Source: a virus. Taken from it: DNA of 39,879 nucleotides. The stretch spans positions 1 through 39,879 of the IMG/VR virus record IMGVR_UViG_3300017971_007923; one strand, written 5' to 3'. This document shows, one piece after another, positions 15,221-22,269 of this stretch. A program made the translations under genes and the position numbers. The notes beneath the pieces were generated by a model. The model was not told the DNA's origin. It saw nothing but the letters and a program-made list of their open reading frames with translations, and searched no databases. Position 1 is the first letter of the stretch, and each line of letters begins with the position of its first letter.

Positions 15221-15309
15221 GTCAATGCTATTGTTATATGAGGCTCATAATCTTTTTTTGTTAGTTTGCATTTTTTATTTGACTTCTAAAAGGTGGAACA
15301 TCGATTTAT

Positions 15310-15315
15310 TATAAT
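15310..15315 (+). promoter_or_regulatory. Candidate promoter -10 (TATAAT)
   Basis: A perfect TATAAT at 15310-15315 in the 193-nt gap before the 15414 gene. No good -35 is 16-18 nt upstream; a TTGACT at 15279-15284 is 25 nt away, which is too far for a standard sigma-70 promoter. If it works, the transcript would start near 15322 and run at once into the large hairpin at 15338. Confidence 0.35.
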
Positions 15316-15337
15316 TGTTCTTTGTTATGCCTCCACT

Positions 15338-15400
15338 GAGCCTTCCAGTCGGGCTTAGGAGTGACTGGCTCCTATTTCTTCTGGAAGGCTCAAATTTTTT
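15338..15400 (+). terminator. Structured leader with intrinsic terminator and alternative stem
   Basis: GAGCCTTCCAG (15338-15348) pairs perfectly with CTGGAAGGCTC (15381-15391), then six T (15395-15400). Inside, TAGGAG (15356-15361) pairs with CTCCTA (15369-15374). A competing stem, CCAGTC (15345-15350) with GACTGG (15363-15368), uses part of the outer stem, so the two folds exclude each other. This terminator/antiterminator look precedes the 15414 gene by 13 nt and would cut the head genes off from the terminase genes unless read through. Confidence 0.7.
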
Positions 15401-15413
15401 AGAGGTGTTTTTA

Positions 15414-15707
15414 ATGGCTTCTGATCTCGAAACAGCGAAAGCGGCTTACTTAGCGAATGCTGATTATGCCACAGAACAAAACGAAACGAAATGTAAGGCG
15501 TTTGTCAATGCGTGTCGAAAACTTCTCCTTTTAATTCCTACTACATATTCTCGTGATAACGAAGCCGGAGGGGAGTCTTATGGTTTTAATCCTGATGTCA
15601 TTCGATCTGAATTAGAAAAAGCAGAGGCTTTTCTTGCGTCATTAAAAGATGTGGACTCGGGAGGCGCCGGAGTAGTGTTCATTTCAATGGAGGATTATCG
15701 AGATTAA
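15414..15707 (+). CDS. Hypothetical head-module protein (gpW position)
   Basis: A 97-aa product that starts at ATG 15414, 7 nt after AGAGGT, not at the in-frame ATG 15315, which would be translated through the terminator hairpin. It is helical: LETAKAAYLANADYATEQN, then KCKAFVNACRKLLLLIP and SELEKAEAFLASLKD. No family is recognised with certainty. The position directly before the portal (TAATG overlap) is that of gpW-like connector or small head proteins in lambda-type phages, so a structural role is likely. Confidence 0.6.
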   Translation: MASDLETAKAAYLANADYATEQNETKCKAFVNACRKLLLLIPTTYSRDNEAGGESYGFNPDVIRSELEKAEAFLASLKDVDSGGAGVVFISMEDYRD

Positions 15708-17293
15708 TGTCTGGTGAGTGGTATTTAAGCGAAAAAGGGCTGATTGAACAGTTCAATGATTTGAAGTCTGAATACCAGGTTGCAAACAATTCGCGGTTTC
15801 GCCGGAATCGGGGTGTATCCTCAACTGGAAAAACTGCTGACTATATGTTTATCGATGAGTCTAAGTTTTTTCGTGGCATGGAATATGTCCGTGACATGGA
15901 TGTCAATGATAGTTTGATTAGTCAAATCGTTAAGCGCGCTGTTGACAATACTATTAGAGACGGTTTTCCCCTACGTCCACAAACGGGTGACCCTGAAGTT
16001 GACCAATATTTAAAAAACAAATGGATTGAACATACCACTGATCCGGAAAGGGTTGATGCCTCCGGGGAATTGGATTTTCTTGAGATGCTCAAACTCTCCT
16101 TCCGTCAAATGCTGATTGATGGTGATATAATTGCCATTCCCACTACTGAGGGATCATTGCAGTTGATAGAAGCGCACAGAGTAAAAACCCCGTCAAACAC
16201 GAAAAGAAACGTTGTCCTGGGCGTTCTGTTGGATGAACGCCGAAGACGACTTGAGTACTGGGTAACGAAAGATGAGATTTCGCCGTCTTATCAAATACAA
16301 CGGGTAGGTGATGTTGAAGCTTTCAAGGTTCGTGACGATCGAGGTTTAAGACAGGTATTTCATTTATACAACCCCAAACGTGTAAGTCAAACGCGGGGAC
16401 TTTCGGCGTTCGCTTGTGTGGCTGATATTGCTGGTATGTTCGAGGATATTAATTTCGCTAAACTCGTACAGCAACAAGCGGCGTCATGCTTTGCAATCCT
16501 ACATGAACAGGGCGATATCTCACGTAAATTGACCGGGCTTCCGGGTACTGAATCGGATCTTCGTTCAACGCAAACTATGAAAAATGGAGGGACGCGGGTG
16601 CTAAAAAGCGTGGCTCCTGGTATGGAAATTTTTGGGCGCCCTGGGGAGAAAATTTCTGGTTTTTCACCGAACATTCCGAACCCGGAATATTTTTCACACG
16701 TAAAACTCTTAATAACATTGATCGGTAATGCGATCGGGATGCCGCTCATCCTGGTTTTGCTTGATGCTTCGCAAACAAATTTCTCAGGCTACCGGGGTGT
16801 AGTAGATCAGGCACGGATCGGATTTAAATCGAATCAAGGTTCTATAACAGGGAAAATTTGTCGCCCCTATTACAAATGGCTTCTGAATTTTTGGCTTGAG
16901 CAAGATTCCCCCGGATTTGATCCGAAGATCGCCGCGTATTATTTGAAGCTTCAAGATAAGCTGTTTAATCACACCTGGGGGCGTCCTCAATATCCATACA
17001 TTCAACCGCTTCAGGATGCGAAAGCGGATCAAGCGCGGCTTGATGGTGGTATGATCTCTCCCTCCCAGCTTCAACAAGAGCGATACGGAAGGGAATGGGA
17101 AGAGTTCATCAAGATAAGGACGCAGGATCGGCTTCAGGAAATACAAAAGGCGATGCAGGCAGTTCAGGATTTAAAAAAAGAATTCCCCGATATTAATGTA
17201 GATTGGCGCGAGATTATAACCGGGAAATATCAGGCTAAAGGAGGCTCAGATGTCAAACAACCTGTTGAATCTACCGAAACAGCTAAAGAATAG
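15707..17293 (+). CDS. Portal protein (lambda family)
   Basis: The 528-aa product forms the dodecameric portal through which DNA enters the head and to which the tail binds. The region QVFHLYNPKRVSQTRGLSAF (about residues 215-235) and the following helix-rich segment (VADIAGMFEDINFAKLVQQQ) match the lambda gpB/Phage_portal_2 family. IQPLQDAKADQARLDGG at about 435-451 is a typical late portal motif (xPxKEaxAxxxxixxG). It starts on the stop of the gene before (TAATG) and its last 44 nt overlap the protease gene. Length is standard. Confidence 0.9.
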   Translation: MSGEWYLSEKGLIEQFNDLKSEYQVANNSRFRRNRGVSSTGKTADYMFIDESKFFRGMEYVRDMDVNDSLISQIVKRAVDNTIRDGFPLRPQTGDPEVDQYLKNKWIEHTTDPERVDASGELDFLEMLKLSFRQMLIDGDIIAIPTTEGSLQLIEAHRVKTPSNTKRNVVLGVLLDERRRRLEYWVTKDEISPSYQIQRVGDVEAFKVRDDRGLRQVFHLYNPKRVSQTRGLSAFACVADIAGMFEDINFAKLVQQQAASCFAILHEQGDISRKLTGLPGTESDLRSTQTMKNGGTRVLKSVAPGMEIFGRPGEKISGFSPNIPNPEYFSHVKLLITLIGNAIGMPLILVLLDASQTNFSGYRGVVDQARIGFKSNQGSITGKICRPYYKWLLNFWLEQDSPGFDPKIAAYYLKLQDKLFNHTWGRPQYPYIQPLQDAKADQARLDGGMISPSQLQQERYGREWEEFIKIRTQDRLQEIQKAMQAVQDLKKEFPDINVDWREIITGKYQAKGGSDVKQPVESTETAKE

Positions 17294-18596
17294 TTTTCCG
17301 CGGATTATGGATTATTTCGGGTTGTGGGCTATTCTTCCAGATGTGATTAAATCCATGTATTCAAGCGTGAAGGATATGGATTTAATTTCTCATATAAATA
17401 GCGTGCCTAAAGCCGCTTATAATGATGACAGATATTTTAATACTTTTCCCGCGGAAGGGCAAAAAGGAAAGCGGGTCGCAGTTGTCCAGGTACAAGGGCT
17501 TCTTATGAAAGCTGAAACTTCCCTGGGTGATTCCACTTCTACGGTTCGCCTCCGGAGCGTGATTCGTTCCCTGGTGAAAAACCCTGATGTCATTTCAATT
17601 ATTTTGAATATTGATTCCCCTGGTGGAACCGTTTCTGGAATACAAGACCTGGCTGATGAGATACAGAAAGCAGCGGAGCAAAAAACCGTTTTAGCGTTCA
17701 TTGAGGACACCGGTGCTTCAGCGGCTTACTGGATTGCTTCTCAGGCTCATAAAATCTATACGAATTCAACGGCTTTGGTTGGTTCTATAGGTGTTTTCTC
17801 TGCTGTGTATGATTACTCAATGCAAGCTGCACAAATGGGGATCAAAGTTCATTTGATTACAACCGGGGACTTCAAGGGTGCGGGAACTGTTGGAACTGAA
17901 ATTTCTCCGGAACAGCTGGAGGAACTCCAAAAGGTTGTCAATTCATTCTATGATTTTTTTCTTTTCGGAGTCGCTAAGGGGCGCGGATTATCTTTGAGAG
18001 AGATTCGTCCCCTGGCTGATGGGCGCGTATGGATTGGAAAAGAAGCTCAAAAAGTCGGGCTCACTGATGGAGTAAAGACCTTCAAGGAAGTTTTGAAGGC
18101 GGCAAGTAGAAGCAAAATATCAGCTCAAATTGATATGAAAACTGATGGAAAGGAGGAAGTAATTATGAATCAGAAAGAAAAAGAGGCTCCCGTAACAGCT
18201 ACCATTGAAGAACTGGAAAGAGCGTGTCCTGGAGCGTCGTCTGATTTCGTTCTCGCTCAGGTGAAAGCGGGATCTACTGTTGTGGAGGCACAATCCGCCT
18301 TTATCGCGGCACAGCAAAAGCAGATTGAAGCGCAGGAAAAAGCGCAGGCAGAAGCGCAAAAACAAAAGCGAAGCCTTGGTTTTGACCCCGTTAGCTGTTT
18401 ACCAGGAAAGCCTGTGGGGAGAAAAACCCTGGATGAGGCTGACCCGATTTTAGCGTTCAAACATCTCCAGGGTGAATTCAAAAAACAGGGGATGTCCACA
18501 AGCGAAGCGAATCGGGCAATTGCACTCGATTACCCTGACGTTCATAAATCGTTCGTGGTCGCATTAAATCAAAAAATTCATGAAGGAAAGGAGTAA
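17250..18596 (+). CDS. S49-family head maturation protease with C-terminal scaffold region
   Basis: A 448-aa relative of lambda gpC/SppA. Ser157 (DTGASAAYW) and Lys209 (GDFKGAGT) form the expected Ser-Lys dyad; SPGGTVSG at 123-130 is the family's oxyanion-region motif. It should process capsid proteins inside the prohead. Residues after about 300 are a different, Ala/Gln-rich scaffold-like part that can be made alone from an internal start (18165). AAAGGAGG at 17237-17244 selects ATG 17250, overlapping the portal gene by 44 nt. The order portal, S49 protease, DUF2190 protein and capsid is that of lambda. Confidence 0.9.
   Translation: MSNNLLNLPKQLKNSFPRIMDYFGLWAILPDVIKSMYSSVKDMDLISHINSVPKAAYNDDRYFNTFPAEGQKGKRVAVVQVQGLLMKAETSLGDSTSTVRLRSVIRSLVKNPDVISIILNIDSPGGTVSGIQDLADEIQKAAEQKTVLAFIEDTGASAAYWIASQAHKIYTNSTALVGSIGVFSAVYDYSMQAAQMGIKVHLITTGDFKGAGTVGTEISPEQLEELQKVVNSFYDFFLFGVAKGRGLSLREIRPLADGRVWIGKEAQKVGLTDGVKTFKEVLKAASRSKISAQIDMKTDGKEEVIMNQKEKEAPVTATIEELERACPGASSDFVLAQVKAGSTVVEAQSAFIAAQQKQIEAQEKAQAEAQKQKRSLGFDPVSCLPGKPVGRKTLDEADPILAFKHLQGEFKKQGMSTSEANRAIALDYPDVHKSFVVALNQKIHEGKE
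18165..18596 (+). CDS. Nested scaffold protein (Nu3-like), in frame within the protease gene
   Basis: AAAGGAGG at 18149-18156 stands 8 nt before an in-frame ATG (codon 306 of the protease gene). The 143-aa product includes a long helix rich in Gln/Ala (AAQQKQIEAQEKAQAEAQ at about 46-63) and a basic/charged end, typical of internal scaffolds. Lambda makes Nu3 from inside gene C in just this way. The ribosome binding site is as strong as that of the main genes, and a site this good inside a coding frame is unlikely by chance. Confidence 0.7.
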   Translation: MNQKEKEAPVTATIEELERACPGASSDFVLAQVKAGSTVVEAQSAFIAAQQKQIEAQEKAQAEAQKQKRSLGFDPVSCLPGKPVGRKTLDEADPILAFKHLQGEFKKQGMSTSEANRAIALDYPDVHKSFVVALNQKIHEGKE

Positions 18597-18600
18597 ACCT

Positions 18601-18984
18601 ATGTCTCTTATAAATGCTGGAACAAGGGGATTCACAAATGGTGACACCGCAAGGGTTCGCGGTATTCGTGTAAAACTCCCTGCTGGTGTTCTTGAATTGG
18701 CGGGATTGGATGATCTTGAGATCGGTACTATTGATATTCCTGTTGCCGCTAATCAAGCAAATTCAGGCGTGATTCTTCGGAATGTTTCTGGATCTCGCCA
18801 CTTCGTTGCTTCAGGTGCAATTTCAGCTGGAAATCCTTTTTATTCCGCGGCTAACGGGAAGGTTTCTGGATCTCAAGCCACAGGTGCTTATAAGATCGGA
18901 ATTGCATTAACTTCAGCGAGCACAGATGGTGATCTTTTCGAAGGAATGTATCTGTCAGGTTATGGAATTCCAAAATCTGAATAA
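18601..18984 (+). CDS. DUF2190-family head decoration-like protein
   Basis: A 127-aa product. AAGGAG lies before ATG 18601, and the in-frame ATG 18580 lies upstream of that site. The layout GTRGFTNGDTARVRGIRVKL, then SGSRHFVASGAISAGNPF and GTIDIPVAANQANSG, resembles DUF2190 proteins, which take the place of lambda gpD between protease and capsid genes. It is likely a capsid-stabilising or decoration protein on the head exterior. A 57-nt AT-rich spacer precedes the capsid gene. Confidence 0.75.
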   Translation: MSLINAGTRGFTNGDTARVRGIRVKLPAGVLELAGLDDLEIGTIDIPVAANQANSGVILRNVSGSRHFVASGAISAGNPFYSAANGKVSGSQATGAYKIGIALTSASTDGDLFEGMYLSGYGIPKSE

Positions 18985-19041
18985 AGCATAACAAAGACGA
19001 AGGATAACAAGGAACAAAAAAAAAGAAAAGGAGTGAAAACT

Positions 19042-20028
19042 ATGTATCCTTCGCCTGGAACTACTGTCTATTCATATCGTCCCGAGTTGGGTCAAGCTTT
19101 ATCGGAGCTTGATCTGGCAATGGCACGAAATGGATTTATCGGGTTAAAGGTTGCCGTGCCTCTAGAAATGGGGTTAGCCGGGGGACCTTTCCCTATAATC
19201 CCGCTTCGGTCTCTGTTGATTAATCCTGAGGGGGGGTTAGGTCGATCTTCCCGCGGGGACTATCAAAGGGTCGCATGGGATTTTGACACGGATTCTTTCT
19301 CATGTAAGGAAACCGGGATTGAAATTCCTGTCGATGATCGCCTAAAGGCGGTGTATGCGAACTTTTTTGACGCGGAACTCGTGTCAGCTGAAATTTCCCG
19401 TGACATTGTGCTTCGTGATCGGGAAAAACAAATCGCTGACACGGTAATGGATACTGATGCAATCCAAAACGCAGCCTGCGGAGCTACCTGGAAAAATCAC
19501 ACAGATGGAGATCCTATTACCGATGTTGACAACAACAAAAAAACCATGCGGGATCGGTGCGGATACAAACCGAACTGTATGGTGGTTACCTGGAACGTGT
19601 ATTCGATGCATCTCCGCCACAATACGAAAATCATTGACCGTATCGCCTCACAGGGAGCCGGGGGAGCTGTTAAGGCTTCAGATATTACTCCGACGGTTCT
19701 GGCTCAAGTGTTTGACATTGACTATTTCTTTGTTGCCGATGCGATTCGTAACACGGCGAAGCCGGATAAGGATGTTGTCATTGCGGATATCTGGAGCAAT
19801 GAGAAGGCGTTGTTATGCCGTATCGCGCCTCCGGGAGATCGCAACCCTGCAACTCCCTCGATGGCTCGAACTCTACATTGGGCGGCTGATGGTTCAACAA
19901 TCGGCGCAACGGTGGAGAGCTACGGTTCCAATCCCGTTCGTGGGAAGGTGCTCCGTGCTCGAATGGACACGGAAATCAAGATCATGAACGCGAGTCAAGG
20001 TCAAATTATTACCGGGATTTATGCCTAA
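19042..20028 (+). CDS. Major capsid protein (gpE/HK97-fold)
   Basis: A 328-aa product and the best candidate for the shell protein, by place (after the DUF2190 gene), size and pattern: an ordered middle ETGIEIPVDDRLKAVYANFF, a long helix around SAEISRDIVLRDREKQIAD (the spine helix) and an end VRGKVLRARMDTEIKIMNAS. AAAAGGAG at 19027-19034 is 7 nt before ATG 19042; an in-frame GTG at 19033 overlaps that site and is rejected. It belongs to the gpE-like branch more than to classic HK97 gp5, since no N-terminal delta domain precedes it. Confidence 0.85.
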   Translation: MYPSPGTTVYSYRPELGQALSELDLAMARNGFIGLKVAVPLEMGLAGGPFPIIPLRSLLINPEGGLGRSSRGDYQRVAWDFDTDSFSCKETGIEIPVDDRLKAVYANFFDAELVSAEISRDIVLRDREKQIADTVMDTDAIQNAACGATWKNHTDGDPITDVDNNKKTMRDRCGYKPNCMVVTWNVYSMHLRHNTKIIDRIASQGAGGAVKASDITPTVLAQVFDIDYFFVADAIRNTAKPDKDVVIADIWSNEKALLCRIAPPGDRNPATPSMARTLHWAADGSTIGATVESYGSNPVRGKVLRARMDTEIKIMNASQGQIITGIYA

Positions 20029-20044
20029 AGGAAGGAGGGTTATT

Positions 20045-21082
20045 ATGAAAAAAATCTCGTTACTTTTAACAGCTCTCCTTTTTGTTGTGGCTGTAGTTGT
20101 CGCGTATGACACAGGGATTTACTGGAAAGTGGAAGATCGAAACACAATGTTTAAAAATGATGTTGTGATCCGTTCCACTGGAGCCTTTGAAGCCGATTGC
20201 TCCATCCAGGCAGACGGCGGGATTGTCGGTGATATAACGGGTGACATAACTGGTGACTCTTGTAGTTTTACAACTGTTACAGCAACGGCTGTTATAGGAA
20301 ATTTGACGGGGGACGTAACTGGGAATGTGACGGGAGATTTAACAGGAGACGTTACCGGAAATGTCACGGGCAATGTCACAGGAAATCTTACAGGCAATAC
20401 CAGTAACGTTACAACCTCCACAGCCACAGTTTTTATTGGAAATTTAACCGGAAATGTCACGGGCAACGTTACGGGCAATACCAGTAACGTTACAACCTCC
20501 ACAGCCACAGTTTTTATTGGAAATTTAACCGGAAATGTCACGGGCAACGTTACGGGCAACGTTACAGGGAATCTTACGGGTGATACCAGTAACGTTACGA
20601 CTTCCACGGCAACGACTTTCATAGGTGACTTGACAGGTGATGTTACGGGTAACGTCACGGGTAACTTGACCGGGGATGTCAACGGGTATGATGAAACCCG
20701 GATTTACCAAATTTCCTTTTTTGACTATGACGTTGCCGCGAGTCAAAACGCTCAACCCTGGGGAATGGATCCGAGTGCGGATAAAGGCGGAACTTCCTTC
20801 CAGGGGAATGTTGCTTCTGTGGCTGGTTCGATATACGGGATAACCGCTTATTCGTCTGAAGCGTGTACCAGTGGGAGCCTTACTCTTGACGTCACGATTG
20901 ACGGAACCCCTACTGGGCTTCAAGCTGTGATTGATCCGTCAAACCAGTATGCTGTCACATTTGTTGTGAATGACACACACACAGTTAGCGCGGGAGATGT
21001 GATCGGGATCAAAGCCACGTCAACGTCAAACTGGCTTCCTACGAGTGCGGATGTAATCGGTACCGTGTACGGAGAATATTGA
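20045..21082 (+). CDS. Secreted-type repeat protein with GNVTG repeats and beta-rich head
   Basis: A 345-aa product. AAGGAAGGAGG precedes ATG 20045. The N-terminus is a clear Sec signal peptide (Lys2-Lys3, then LLLTALLFVVAVVVA). About residues 65-215 are four-residue repeats of GNVT/GNLT/GDVT type interrupted by SNVTTSTATVFI segments, probably a beta-helix or fibrous stalk. Residues 220-345 look like a beta-sandwich knob (QISFFDYDVAASQN, SLTLDVTIDGTP). The stalk-plus-knob layout suggests a trimeric fibre on the head or a surface protein made by the lysogen. The repeat contains an exact 81-bp tandem duplication. A signal peptide in a virion gene is odd. Confidence 0.7.
   Translation: MKKISLLLTALLFVVAVVVAYDTGIYWKVEDRNTMFKNDVVIRSTGAFEADCSIQADGGIVGDITGDITGDSCSFTTVTATAVIGNLTGDVTGNVTGDLTGDVTGNVTGNVTGNLTGNTSNVTTSTATVFIGNLTGNVTGNVTGNTSNVTTSTATVFIGNLTGNVTGNVTGNVTGNLTGDTSNVTTSTATTFIGDLTGDVTGNVTGNLTGDVNGYDETRIYQISFFDYDVAASQNAQPWGMDPSADKGGTSFQGNVASVAGSIYGITAYSSEACTSGSLTLDVTIDGTPTGLQAVIDPSNQYAVTFVVNDTHTVSAGDVIGIKATSTSNWLPTSADVIGTVYGEY
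20393..20554 (+). repeat. Perfect 81-bp tandem duplication
   Basis: Positions 20393-20473 and 20474-20554 are identical (27 codons each, starting GNTSNVTTSTATVF). They sit within an older field of 12-bp GNVT-coding repeats (about 20285-20690). The exact identity, including third positions, indicates recent duplication, so the copy number probably varies. Confidence 0.92.
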
Positions 21083-21336
21083 TGTCAAGCCCTGAAAGAA
21101 ATGAGCTGTTTGGACTCTTCGGAGACGTGATCTCTGAAGATGTTCAAGTTAATTCTTGTCAAGTCTACCATCCCGCCAAAGAGCCTGACGGGATGGGAGG
21201 CTTTGACGAGGTCTTAGGGGAAGGTGTAACATTGGATTGTGATATCACGTTATTCCGTGTGGGAGGGGAAACCCTATTATCGGTTCCTCCCACGGAAGAT
21301 ATACGAATTGGTGATATTTTACAATTCCCATATTAG
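21082..21336 (+). CDS. Small connector-region protein
   Basis: An 84-aa product not recognised. It starts at ATG 21082 with TGATG coupling to the gene before; the TTG at 21079 is less likely. Content: a short helix (SPERNELFGLFGDVIS), then strands (VNSCQVYHPAKEPDGMGGFD, GVTLDCDITLFRVGGE, IRIGDILQFPY). Small beta proteins at this place between capsid and tail genes often act as head-tail connectors or completion proteins; this is inference from position. Confidence 0.5.
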   Translation: MSSPERNELFGLFGDVISEDVQVNSCQVYHPAKEPDGMGGFDEVLGEGVTLDCDITLFRVGGETLLSVPPTEDIRIGDILQFPY

Positions 21337-21345
21337 GAGGATTTT

Positions 21346-21714
21346 ATGATTCTCGAAACTGCATCTCGTAATGCAATGATTGAAGCCCTTGGAGATCTGT
21401 GTGATAATGGTTATCTGGAATTAAGAACAGCTGGGGACAATGAGGTCGCAAAATGTGCGCTCTCCGCGACGGCGTTCGGTGCTGCTGTGAATGGCGCGAT
21501 TACAGCTAATACCATTACCGATGATTCAGATGCCACGGGAGGAACCATTGACCATGCTGTTCTTCTCAAATCAGACGATTTGACAGTGGTTGCAACCTTG
21601 ACTGTTACTACAGTAGGCGGTGGCGGTGATGTTGAGGTGACGTCTCTGGTTGTCGCAGCTGGAGAGAAACAAGAGATTACCAGCCTGGTCTTAACGCAAC
21701 CTTCAGGAGAGTAA
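21346..21714 (+). CDS. Conserved phage structural protein after the capsid
   Basis: A 122-aa product after TAGGAGG (21334-21340). The pattern ASRNAMIEALGDLCDNGYLE, ALSATAFGAAVNGAITAN and SLVVAAGEKQEITSLVLTQP (helix, then short beta strands with small residues) matches a common uncharacterised structural protein encoded behind capsid genes in many siphoviruses and Mu-like phages. It is probably a minor virion component. It stands 9 nt after the gene before it and 3 nt before the next, in a tight late operon. Confidence 0.6.
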   Translation: MILETASRNAMIEALGDLCDNGYLELRTAGDNEVAKCALSATAFGAAVNGAITANTITDDSDATGGTIDHAVLLKSDDLTVVATLTVTTVGGGGDVEVTSLVVAAGEKQEITSLVLTQPSGE

Positions 21715-21717
21715 ATC

Positions 21718-22260
21718 ATGCCTGATCGTTTTTTGCAGGCAAAAACAGATGGTGGTCTCGCCTTCGCTGAATCAGGTTCCACCGATTTCGAAAGCGAGAT
21801 TTCCGGCGATAACATGCCTACCGATGATTATGAAAGTCAATCTCATATCGTATGTCTTGATGGTAACGGGAGTCCGGTAAAAGCCGTTCTTCCTAATAGA
21901 GTGAAATCTCTGTCTCTTTATCTCCCTGGTGTGCCAGAAGAAACACTCGCTGCTGATTTCAGGCTCAAAGTGCCGATGGTGCTTTTTGGGGCTTCCGTTG
22001 CCATCCTGGGGATTTTGCTTGACGCCGGGGTTTATACCGGTTTAACCGGTCAAACTACTGTGAGGGCAAGTGATGCGGTATATGAAGCCGGTGGAGCGTC
22101 TAATATAGACGCAACTCTGACAAATACCGGCTCCGGGACGGATCGAACTGTTTATGCAACTGGGTCAATTTTTATTGACACGAGTTCGGAGTATTTATAC
22201 TTGCATATTCACAGTTCAGGGGATCATGCTGATATCAATGTTGTAATTTATTTCAGATAG
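21718..22260 (+). CDS. Hypothetical structural protein
   Basis: A 180-aa product not recognised. It begins PDRFLQAKTDGGLAFAESGS, has a hydrophobic stretch near residues 85-105 (LKVPMVLFGASVAILGILL), and ends in beta-strand-like Gly/Asn/Thr segments (TNTGSGTDRTVYATGSIFID, YLYLHIHSSGD). The hydrophobic part is more like a core strand-helix than a clear membrane segment. Its place in the late operon argues for a virion or virion-assembly part. Confidence 0.5.
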   Translation: MPDRFLQAKTDGGLAFAESGSTDFESEISGDNMPTDDYESQSHIVCLDGNGSPVKAVLPNRVKSLSLYLPGVPEETLAADFRLKVPMVLFGASVAILGILLDAGVYTGLTGQTTVRASDAVYEAGGASNIDATLTNTGSGTDRTVYATGSIFIDTSSEYLYLHIHSSGDHADINVVIYFR

Positions 22261-22269
22261 GAGGAATCT

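Noticed and set aside
15315-15707. A 130-aa version of the gpW-position gene from ATG 15315
   Set aside because: It would be translated through the terminator stem and lacks a ribosome binding site; ATG 15414 has AGAGGT at good spacing.
20119-20682. A 187-aa minus-strand ORF opposite the GNVTG repeats
   Set aside because: It exists only because the repeat lacks stops in the antisense frame; the plus-strand gene has a ribosome binding site and signal peptide.
20285-20690. The repeat field might be a diversity-generating template/variable repeat
   Set aside because: There is no reverse transcriptase gene and no adenine-biased differences between copies; it is simple tandem duplication.
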